Assembly: GCA_045600065.1 (NCBI GenBank)
Contig: JAZRXE010000105.1
Span: 1 to 23,191 of the forward strand
DNA from: RGIG2707 sp045600065
GTDB taxonomy: Bacteria > Bacillota > Clostridia > Peptostreptococcales > Anaerovoracaceae
DNA: 23,191 nt
Reading direction: 5' to 3'
Shown: positions 1 to 4,781 of the stretch, piece by piece
Numbering within the stretch: the stretch's first letter is position 1
Layout: each line of letters starts with the position of its first letter
Translations under genes and position numbers: made by a program
The notes under the pieces: model-generated
What the model was told of the DNA's origin: nothing
Seen by the model: only the letters and a program-made list of their open reading frames with translations
The model's database searches: none

Positions 1-1
1 T

Positions 2-520
2 GACAGCATAGTACCGAACGACCCGACGCAGTATGTACCGGGAGACGGGGTGACGGTTGCGGATCAGCTGTCCAGCACTCAGGAAACCGGAATCAATTCA
101 AAGACCGGCGAAAAGAGACCCGGACACTGGGTGTTCATACAGTGGGACAAGGCCGATTTCCAGATATATGAGAACACAACCATAACCGGCGAATGGAAAT
201 TTATATCCAAATACAAATACTCGGTTCATCACTTAGATATAGATACTTACCAGCAGTTAGCCGACGATGAAGTTGTGTGGATAGATGAGCTTGGCCAGGT
301 GGCGCCGCAATCGAAGACACCGAAGACCGAATTTTATACAGCGTATCAAAAATCCAAGTATAATCCGGTGACCGAAAAAGTATATTTGAATAAACAGGCA
401 GACTTTTTACTTCCGGGTTCGGTGTACGAAAAAAACAAAACTCGATATGTAATAACAGTAACGCTTACAGAGGATGACCAGCACATCTTCTTCTTCTATC
501 AAAGACCCAGCGCCGGTTAA
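2..520 (+). CDS. C-terminal part of a surface/secreted-type protein (5' end outside window)
   Basis: The frame is open from the first bases of the window, before any convincing start codon. A GTG at 50 has no ribosome-binding site, so this is the last 172 residues of a longer protein. The visible part is rich in Tyr, Thr, Lys and Trp, with short beta-strand-like stretches (GHWVFIQW, TITGEWKF, TRYVITVTL) that resemble repeat modules of Gram-positive surface proteins such as InlB-type B repeats. That resemblance is loose. There is no LPXTG motif, no membrane anchor and no SLH domain at the C-terminus, which ends in RPSAG. Codons are clearly more AT-rich than in the rest of the window (many aaa, tat, ata, tta), suggesting recent acquisition or a different expression class. 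The palindromic repeat at 532 starts 11 bases after the stop. The family is not recognised and no function is assigned. Confidence 0.6.
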   Translation, partial: DSIVPNDPTQYVPGDGVTVADQLSSTQETGINSKTGEKRPGHWVFIQWDKADFQIYENTTITGEWKFISKYKYSVHHLDIDTYQQLADDEVVWIDELGQVAPQSKTPKTEFYTAYQKSKYNPVTEKVYLNKQADFLLPGSVYEKNKTRYVITVTLTEDDQHIFFFYQRPSAG

Positions 521-531
521 AATGGACTCTG

Positions 532-658
532 GGACACAGGGGGACGGATCTTCTGTGCATTCAAGCTAAACATAGGGGACGGTTCCTTCGTGCAAAGCAC
601 GCAGGAACCGTCCCCTTTTGTATCTTACAGGACACAGAAGAACCGTCCCCCTGTGTCC
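532..658. repeat. Nested palindromic repeat, GGGGACGGTTC family, complete copy 1
   Basis: The outer arms 532-557 and 633-658 are inverted repeats of 26 bases with one mismatch. They enclose an inner hairpin at 574-616 with a perfect 14-base stem (AGGGGACGGTTCCT against its complement). Every arm carries the core GGGGACGGTTC, so the element is a hairpin within a hairpin. It lies between two convergent genes and ends two bases before the chrA stop codon. Similar repeats recur at 2324, 2560, 11694 and 21621. From general knowledge, such repeats in Bacillota resemble REP/RAYT-type elements mobilised in trans. No transposase is present in the window. Confidence 0.9.
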
Positions 659-660
659 AG

Positions 661-1215
661 TTATAATACCAGAGCGCCCAGCACTGCGGAGAGTAGTATC
701 AGGGTGATGGGAGAGATCTTTTTCTTCAGCACCGGGCCGGAGCCGAACATGGCTGCCGCCAGCACCAGTGTGATTCCCAGAGAGCGGACATCGAACACAC
801 CGCCGCCCACCGGCAGGCAGTTTTTTATGGTCATGAAGCAGCCTGTTGCCAGGACAATGCCGATAATACAGGGCTTCAGGCCTCGCAGTATGGCCTGCAC
901 GTATTTGTTTTTAAGAACGGTAGTCAGCACAGCGGTCACCAACAGGATCACCATAAATGAAGGCAGCACCACGGCCGCGGTGGCGGTCAGAGCGCCTGCC
1001 AGGCCGGCCTGTCTGCTTCCGATGAAGGTGGCCAGGTTCACCATGATGGGGCCGGGTGTGGATTCGCTGACAGCAATCATATATGCCAGCTCTTCTTCAG
1101 TAAGCCAGCCGTAGCCCAGGACGATGTCGCGTATAAGGGGAATCGCGCCGTAGGCTCCGCCGAAGGCAAAGCATCCTACCCGCAGGAATCCGGCCAGGAG
1201 TTCTTTCAGTATCAT
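661..1215 (-). CDS. chrA: Chromate transporter, short-chain ChrA-type protein (second half-protein)
   Basis: This is a 184-residue membrane protein of the CHR family, which exports chromate or related oxyanions; short-chain members work as pairs of half-size proteins. It shows the family N-terminus with FGGAYGAIP (about residues 18-26), the conserved STPGP motif (about 52-56) and several hydrophobic helices through to the C-terminus. The ATG at 1215 overlaps the stop of the upstream chrA by four bases (ATGA), so the two are translationally coupled; an AAAGGCGG-like site precedes it. It is the last gene of an arsR-chrA-chrA operon. The stop lies two bases from repeat 532-658, which may end transcription. 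The true substrate cannot be read from sequence; Firmicute CHR proteins are often annotated without evidence for chromate. Confidence 0.9.
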   Translation of the reverse strand: MILKELLAGFLRVGCFAFGGAYGAIPLIRDIVLGYGWLTEEELAYMIAVSESTPGPIMVNLATFIGSRQAGLAGALTATAAVVLPSFMVILLVTAVLTTVLKNKYVQAILRGLKPCIIGIVLATGCFMTIKNCLPVGGGVFDVRSLGITLVLAAAMFGSGPVLKKKISPITLILLSAVLGALVL

Positions 1216-1820
1216 TTATGCTCACCGCCTTTCTGTTCGCCGGGACTTTCACCCGGTCCGGGTCCTCCCTTGGCTCCGCCTGTAATGAACAGTGTCAGGC
1301 TCACCGCCGCTGCGATCAGCATCAAAAGGATCGAAGAAAGGTTTTTGCCCAGCAGATCAGCCCCCAGCATTACTGCAAAAGAGCAGGCCATGATGCTGCG
1401 GGGCAGTATTTTTTTGTGCATTTTCCTGATCATGGTCACGGCGGCATCCAGGATCAGTATGCCCACGCCCAGCTTGATGCCCTTAAACGCCTTGGCGATC
1501 AGTTCGATCTCCAAGAAGTTGTCGAAGAACACGGCGATCACCCATATCACCAGAAAGGAGGGCACGATCATGCCCAGGGTGGCGATGACAGCACCCGCCG
1601 CGCCGGCTTTCTTGTAGCCGGTATAGGTGGCCAGGTTGATGGCGATGGGTCCGGGGGTGGATTCGGCAATGACGGTGATGTCCATCATCTCGTCGTGGGT
1701 AATCCACTGCTTGCCGTCTACGCAGATGTGCTCGATCATGGAGATCATGGCGTAGCCGCCGCCGAAGGTGAACAGGCCTATCCTGGCAAAGGTCAGGAAC
1801 AGATCAGCAAACAGGTTCAT
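1212..1820 (-). CDS. chrA: Chromate transporter, short-chain ChrA-type protein (first half-protein)
   Basis: This 202-residue CHR-family membrane protein is the partner of the gene downstream. The start is set at the ATG at 1820 because AGGAGG lies just upstream and the protein then begins MNLFADLFLTFARIG, matching the start of its paralogue; a longer reading frame to 1946 lacks this support and overlaps arsR. Family marks are FGGGYAMI near residue 20 and ESTPGP near residue 52, followed by hydrophobic helices. The last 25 residues are a soluble Gly/Pro/Lys-rich tail. The start lies inside the last 17 bases of arsR and the end overlaps the next gene, so all three genes should be co-translated. 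Two half-size proteins of opposite topology probably form one transporter (family knowledge). Confidence 0.9.
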   Translation of the reverse strand: MNLFADLFLTFARIGLFTFGGGYAMISMIEHICVDGKQWITHDEMMDITVIAESTPGPIAINLATYTGYKKAGAAGAVIATLGMIVPSFLVIWVIAVFFDNFLEIELIAKAFKGIKLGVGILILDAAVTMIRKMHKKILPRSIMACSFAVMLGADLLGKNLSSILLMLIAAAVSLTLFITGGAKGGPGPGESPGEQKGGEHK

Positions 1821-2229
1821 TTTGGACCTCCTTTCTGCAGCAAGGCAGCTGTGATCCCGAAGGACAGCAGCCCTCCGGTTTTGCATTATGCGGACTGTGT
1901 CCGCCTGCATGGCAGGCGCATCGGTGGTCGTTGCCGGTCTGCGCAAGCGCCTCCGCCTGCTCCGTCATGCGGCTGAATTGCCCGGTCAAGAGCCCAAGGC
2001 TTTCCGAAACGGGTGTGTAGTGGGTGTGATAGCCGAACTGCTCGCCCCGGACGAGGCCGGCCTGGCGCAGTACCTTTATGTGCTGGGAGACAGCAGATTC
2101 GCTGATGCCCAGCTGCCCCGACAGTGAGCGGACGCAGTGTCTGCGCTCCAGAAGAAGGCTGTAGATCTTAAAGCGTGTGGGTTCACCCAGCGCCTTGAGC
2201 ATCTGTTCCAAAGGGATGATTTCCGGCAT
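1804..2229 (-). CDS. arsR: ArsR/SmtB-family regulator with Cys/His-rich C-terminal tail
   Basis: This is a 141-residue winged-helix repressor of the ArsR/SmtB type. The fold is seen in LKALGEPTRFKIYSLLL (residues 11-27), the recognition helix SESAVSQHIKVLRQAGLV (43-60) and the wing GEQFGYHTHY (62-71). The start at 2229 follows AAAGGAG at good spacing. Cys32 sits near the position of the classic arsenic-sensing site, but only as HC, not CxC. The last 40 residues are unusual: C104, C106, C121, C122, C130, C131 and C141 plus H102, H107, H111 and H114. Such a tail suggests metal or metalloid binding. It is first in the operon with two chrA genes and overlaps the next gene by 17 bases. Autoregulation through the palindrome at 2276-2291 is likely. 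Confidence 0.88.
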   Translation of the reverse strand: MPEIIPLEQMLKALGEPTRFKIYSLLLERRHCVRSLSGQLGISESAVSQHIKVLRQAGLVRGEQFGYHTHYTPVSESLGLLTGQFSRMTEQAEALAQTGNDHRCACHAGGHSPHNAKPEGCCPSGSQLPCCRKEVQNEPVC

Positions 2230-2275
2230 GTTTTCTCCTTTCCGGCTGTATCGTATCCGCATAGAGCGGATCTGA

Positions 2276-2320
2276 TTAAGTGAATACTTAAATAGTATGC
2301 CCGGCATTTAGTTTAGTCAA
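2276..2320 (-). promoter_or_regulatory. Promoter and ArsR-type operator of the arsR-chrA-chrA operon
   Basis: On the minus strand a -35 TTGACT (2315-2320) is followed after exactly 17 bases by a -10 TACTAT (2292-2297). Immediately downstream is a perfect inverted repeat TTAAGT-ATTC-ACTTAA (2276-2291) covering the expected transcription start. AT-rich inverted repeats of this kind are typical ArsR/SmtB operators. A second hairpin, ATCCGC with loop, is in the leader at 2255-2271. The promoter lies directly beside repeat 2324-2445. Confidence 0.8.
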
Positions 2321-2323
2321 GAG

Positions 2324-2445
2324 CACAGGGGGACGGTTCTTCTGTGCATTCAAGCAAAAACATAGGGTACGGTTCCCGTGTGCAGAGCACGCTGGAACCG
2401 TACCCATTTGTATCTTACAGAACACAGAAGAACCGTCCCCCTGTG
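2324..2445. repeat. Nested palindromic repeat, GGGGACGGTTC family, complete copy 2
   Basis: The outer arms 2324-2346 and 2423-2445 are perfect 23-base inverted repeats. The inner hairpin has a 12-base stem, GGGTACGGTTCC (2365-2376) against GGAACCGTACCC (2394-2405). It has the same layout as copy 1 at 532-658, including the segments TTCAAGC and TGTATCTTACAG between inner and outer arms. Compared with copy 1, the inner stem carries a G-to-T change on one side and the matching C-to-A change on the other, so pairing is preserved. It lies between the divergent arsR and GNAT genes. Confidence 0.9.
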
Positions 2446-2559
2446 TTCCTGTGTTCCGGATGCCGGATGCGCGAAACCGGGGCAGGCTTGCATTGCACAG
2501 GGTCCGACCATATAATGATGTCAGGCTGAATGCCGAAAAACCAGCAGGACGCTGCAGAC

Positions 2560-2628
2560 GCAGGAACCGCCCCCTTTTGTATCTTACAGGACACAGAAGA
2601 ACCGTCCCCTTGTGTCCCCCTGTGTCCC
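2560..2628. repeat. Truncated repeat copy 3 (right half only)
   Basis: Positions 2560-2617 align with the right half of copy 1 (601-658): inner-arm GCAGGAACCG, then TTTTGTATCTTACAG, then the outer arm CACAGAAGAACCGTCCCC. The matching left half is missing. A short duplication of the end, CCCTGTGTCCC, follows to 2628. The space 2446-2693 between copy 2 and the GNAT gene otherwise holds nothing I recognise. Confidence 0.8.
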
Positions 2629-2693
2629 GCCCCGATACGGCGCAGCACTTCTGCCGACTCATGCTCAAACCGAAAACAGAACACGGAGAACCC

Positions 2694-3311
2694 ATGAACA
2701 TAGACGAATACCTTAAGGATCCCTGCGGCAGCCTTTCCCTGCCGTATTGGAAAGCCGAAGCTATGACGCTGCCCGGCTCGGTAAGAATAATACATGGCCG
2801 GGAATGGAACGGGCAGTACAGGACGTTTCAGCGCTTTTTCAGAATAAAACACAGCCTTGGGGATCTTGGCAGCCCGGATCCCGGCTGCAGCACCATGTCG
2901 ATCAGCGCCATGGCAGTGCCGCTGGCGGAGATGATAAACGCCTCGTACACTCAGGAAAACATACAAATAGAGCCGGAGAGCATTATCCGCTGGCAGGAGC
3001 ACAGGACATTCCGCGAGGATCTGTGCATATGCATTTACGGCGCGGACGGACGAATGGCAGCCTCCGGGATCGCGGAGTACGACAGGGTTTGCCGGGAGGG
3101 CATAATAGAGTGGGTGCAGGTGCTCCCCGAATGCAGAAGAATGGGACTCGGTAAGCGGATCACAATGGAGCTGCTGCGTAGGGTCAAAGCTGCCGGGGCA
3201 GAATTCGCAACGGTTTCCGGGAATTGCGACAATGCAGCGGAGCCCTTTGAGCTGTATAAAAGCTGCGGATTTACAGGCGATGATGTCTGGTATATCTGCA
3301 AAGAAAGATAA
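2694..3311 (+). CDS. GNAT-family N-acetyltransferase
   Basis: This 205-residue protein has a C-terminal GNAT fold. The acetyl-CoA binding motif A is visible as VQVLPECRRMGLGKRITMEL (about residues 140-159), with the signature R-R-x-G-x-G-K. The following strand and helix AEFATVSGNCDN...PFELYKSCGF are also typical of the family, the last part being the usual motif B region (YxxxGF). The start at 2694 is chosen because ACGGAG precedes it at good spacing and the protein then begins MNIDEYLKDPCGSLSLPYWK; the frame is open further upstream but through repeat DNA. The N-terminal 120 residues are specific to a subgroup. The acceptor substrate is unknown. It stands alone, with no operon partner on its strand. 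Confidence 0.85.
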   Translation: MNIDEYLKDPCGSLSLPYWKAEAMTLPGSVRIIHGREWNGQYRTFQRFFRIKHSLGDLGSPDPGCSTMSISAMAVPLAEMINASYTQENIQIEPESIIRWQEHRTFREDLCICIYGADGRMAASGIAEYDRVCREGIIEWVQVLPECRRMGLGKRITMELLRRVKAAGAEFATVSGNCDNAAEPFELYKSCGFTGDDVWYICKER

Positions 3312-3320
3312 AAAAGAAGA

Positions 3321-3345
3321 ATAAAAAATGCCATACTTATGGCAT
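3321..3345 (-). terminator. Rho-independent terminator, minus strand (for the tetR transcript)
   Basis: A perfect 8-base inverted repeat, ATGCCATA and TATGGCAT (3328-3335 and 3338-3345), is followed on the minus strand by TTTTTTAT. It faces the minus-strand tetR gene, whose stop is about 175 bases upstream of it, and lies just after the plus-strand GNAT stop. Confidence 0.55.
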
Positions 3346-3437
3346 CGAAACGGTTATCATCTGCCGGCGCTGCGTGCAATGTGCCTATTTTGCCGCATTG
3401 ATTTTTAGCCGGTATTATTAATGTTTTCATCCTGATC

Positions 3438-3459
3438 CCCGGTAAATTCCCGGGTTTTT
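3438..3459 (+). terminator. Weak terminator-like hairpin, plus strand
   Basis: CCCGG (3438-3442) pairs with CCGGG (3450-3454) and is followed by TTTTT. It could end the GNAT transcript. A second hairpin nearby, GCACGGC (3475-3481) with GCCGTGC (3500-3506), has no T-run. The 3312-3520 gap otherwise shows no gene. Confidence 0.35.
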
Positions 3460-3520
3460 CGTATCCTTCAGACGGCACGGCGGCCTTCAAAAGCCAGTAG
3501 CCGTGCTGTTTCCGTGCCGT

Positions 3521-4126
3521 TTACTTCTGTGTATGCCTTTCCCCGGCCCTGAAGCCCTCAAGGAACATGGGCATCATCTGCTGGGCGTGGCGGGCAAGGG
3601 CATACTCGCCGTTGCAAAGACACCAGTCGTAGAGCAGCGCCCGCTCGAACATGGCATAGGCGTTGACTATCTCGTTTGCCGTCATGTCTGTGCGCAGCTC
3701 GCCCTTGGCCTGGCCCTCACGGATTATCTGCTGGGTCAGCTTAAAGTAGGTACGGCCTCTGTCAAGCAGCTGCTTTTCACCGTGGGTGCGCAGCTGGGAA
3801 GAAAAAAGCCTGGACAGAAGATCTATGGACACGCTGTCGTCTATCATTTTCAGCAGCTCCTGGTCGAGGAAGATCAGCTTGTCTGCGGCATTCATGCCTT
3901 CGGGCATCTGATCCTTGAGCTCCTCGTATTTCTCGTCGAAAAGCATGGCAAGGGTGCCGGGCAGATCCTCTTTGGTTCGGAAGTAATGATAAAAAGAACC
4001 CTTGGAGCTTTCGGCTTCCTGGACAATGTCTTCGATGGTGGTCTGGTCGTAGCCCTGCTCGTAGAAGAGCTTCCAGGCGGCGGACACGATGCGTGCCTTT
4101 GTGTTTTTTCCGGTTTTGTTAGTCAT
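3521..4126 (-). CDS. TetR/AcrR-family transcriptional regulator
   Basis: This 201-residue regulator has an N-terminal TetR helix-turn-helix: KARIVSAAWKLFYEQGYDQTTIEDIVQEAESSKG and then SFYHYFRTKEDL (about residues 10-55), which is the family's most conserved part. The rest is an all-helical ligand-binding and dimerisation domain with no recognisable ligand signature. The length is normal for the family. It lies 66 bases downstream of the minus-strand arsR-like gene at 4193-4534 and may share its transcript. No strong ribosome-binding site is seen before the ATG at 4126 (CTCTAAAAGAC). No obvious target gene such as an efflux pump is adjacent, so its regulon is unknown. Confidence 0.9.
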   Translation of the reverse strand: MTNKTGKNTKARIVSAAWKLFYEQGYDQTTIEDIVQEAESSKGSFYHYFRTKEDLPGTLAMLFDEKYEELKDQMPEGMNAADKLIFLDQELLKMIDDSVSIDLLSRLFSSQLRTHGEKQLLDRGRTYFKLTQQIIREGQAKGELRTDMTANEIVNAYAMFERALLYDWCLCNGEYALARHAQQMMPMFLEGFRAGERHTQK

Positions 4127-4192
4127 GTCTTTTAGAGATAAGCTCTGATATATTCAGCGCAGCCTGCTGAAAACGCCGGGAACTTCCTTCCG

Positions 4193-4534
4193 TCAGTTTT
4201 CTTCCTGACGGGGCGGCAGGTGGAGCTTTCGCACGGCAGCCATATAGCGGTTGAGAACGCCTATATTCACAAAATAGTAGTTGCGGGAGCCATCCTCCTC
4301 CACATCTATCAGGCCGGAGATGATCAGCTTGCGCAGATGGCCGGAAACGGTTGCCTGGGAATAGTCGAAAACCGCTACCAGGTCTTTGTTGCAGACCGTC
4401 CGGCGTTCCAGGTTCTCGGAATAGATATAGCGGAATATTTCGATTCGTGCGGGGTGGGCAAAGGCGTCGGAGCAGTGGGCTATTAGCTGAAGCTCCTTGT
4501 CGTTTGAAAGCTCTTCTTGTTTTCTGATTCTCAT
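4193..4534 (-). CDS. ArsR-family transcriptional regulator, divergent from gdpP
   Basis: This 113-residue winged-helix protein shows SDAFAHPARIEIFRYIYSE (about 23-41), DYSQATVSGHLRKLIISGLID (about 57-77) and the wing VEEDGSRNYYF, all typical of the ArsR/SmtB fold. It has a lone NKDLVAVF helix and only one Cys near the usual metal site (VCNKDL), so metal sensing is doubtful. The ATG at 4534 is used; AAGGAGG lies only two bases before it, which is unusually close. A TTG at 4552 in frame is a weaker alternative. The stop codon lies within a hairpin (CCGTCAG 4190-4196 with CTGACGG 4205-4211). A promoter and a palindrome lie immediately upstream, shared with the divergent gdpP leader. Confidence 0.87.
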   Translation of the reverse strand: MRIRKQEELSNDKELQLIAHCSDAFAHPARIEIFRYIYSENLERRTVCNKDLVAVFDYSQATVSGHLRKLIISGLIDVEEDGSRNYYFVNIGVLNRYMAAVRKLHLPPRQEEN

Positions 4535-4540
4535 GCCCTC

Positions 4541-4569
4541 CTTATACCACAAAAAATACTATATTTCAA
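4541..4569 (-). promoter_or_regulatory. Promoter of the minus-strand ArsR gene, overlapping its ribosome-binding site
   Basis: On the minus strand TTGAAA (4564-4569) and TATAAG (4541-4546) are separated by 17 bases. The -10 runs into the AAGGAGG site, so transcription would be expected to start about at the ATG at 4534, giving a leaderless or nearly leaderless mRNA. An upstream start not recognised here remains possible. Confidence 0.45.
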
Positions 4570-4583
4570 GGAATTGTGATATA
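4560..4583. promoter_or_regulatory. Candidate ArsR operator between divergent promoters
   Basis: The 24-base imperfect palindrome has the form TATATnnCAA-nnnn-TTGnnATATA. It overlaps the -35 of the minus-strand arsR promoter and the -10 of the plus-strand gdpP promoter. Binding of the adjacent ArsR protein here would be able to affect both directions. The assignment is an inference from position and symmetry. Confidence 0.5.
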
Positions 4584-4592
4584 CTGTATTAT
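4564..4592 (+). promoter_or_regulatory. Candidate promoter for the gdpP-rplI-dnaB transcript
   Basis: Two -10 candidates are seen: an extended type TG-A-TATACT (4577-4585) and TATTAT (4587-4592), the latter 17 bases after a weak -35 TTTCAA (4564-4569). Either would start transcription just before the structured leader at 4610. Confidence 0.45.
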
Positions 4593-4609
4593 CTATACGG
4601 GTAAGACGG

Positions 4610-4707
4610 CAGCGCCTAAACTGCCCCGCAAGCCCGTCAGGCGGCGGATAAGCCTAAGGCAGACAGGCTCCGAAGGCAAGGTGCCCGGGAAGTGGAGAGG
4701 GCAGCTG
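4610..4707 (+). ncRNA. Candidate twister-type self-cleaving ribozyme in the gdpP 5' leader
   Basis: The segment has marks of a twister ribozyme. A terminal P1 stem pairs CAGCGCC (4610-4616) with GGC-A-GCTG (4700-4707, one bulged A). Straight after the 5' strand comes TAA (4617-4619) followed by ACTGCC, as at the U-A cleavage site. Straight before the 3' strand comes AAGTGGAGAGGG (4690-4701), matching the conserved 3' loop of that class, and ACT/AGT can form P2. The middle contains GCAAGCCCG (4628-4636), GCCCGGG (4683-4689) and small hairpins such as GGCA-AGG-TGCC (4676-4686). I could not place P4 and both pseudoknots with confidence. Cleavage would fall between 4617 and 4618. It lies between the promoter and gdpP. 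Another structured leader RNA is the main alternative. Confidence 0.42.
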
Positions 4708-4781
4708 TAAAAGCCGCGCTATGGCATTTGGGCGGCCCTAAGCAGTACGCCGCATAAGCAACTGTAAACAGGAGGATGGCA

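Noticed and set aside
590..1114. Plus-strand open frame starting in repeat copy 1
   Set aside because: It starts inside the palindrome and is antisense to the chrA gene; no family resemblance.
1820..1946. Extended N-terminus for the first chrA gene
   Set aside because: This would overlap arsR by more than 140 bases and lacks a binding site; ATG 1820 with AGGAGG fits both family length and its paralogue.
532..2628. CRISPR array
   Set aside because: The repeats are inverted, nested and of unequal spacing, with no regular spacers and no cas genes.
2451..2693. N-terminal extension of the GNAT gene through the upstream region
   Set aside because: The frame runs through repeat copy 3 and is not protein-like; ATG 2694 has a ribosome-binding site.
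4600..4770. Cobalamin or c-di-AMP (ydaO-type) riboswitch in front of gdpP
   Set aside because: The conserved cores of these classes as I know them are not present. A c-di-AMP switch would have made sense here, but the sequence fits a twister-like RNA better.
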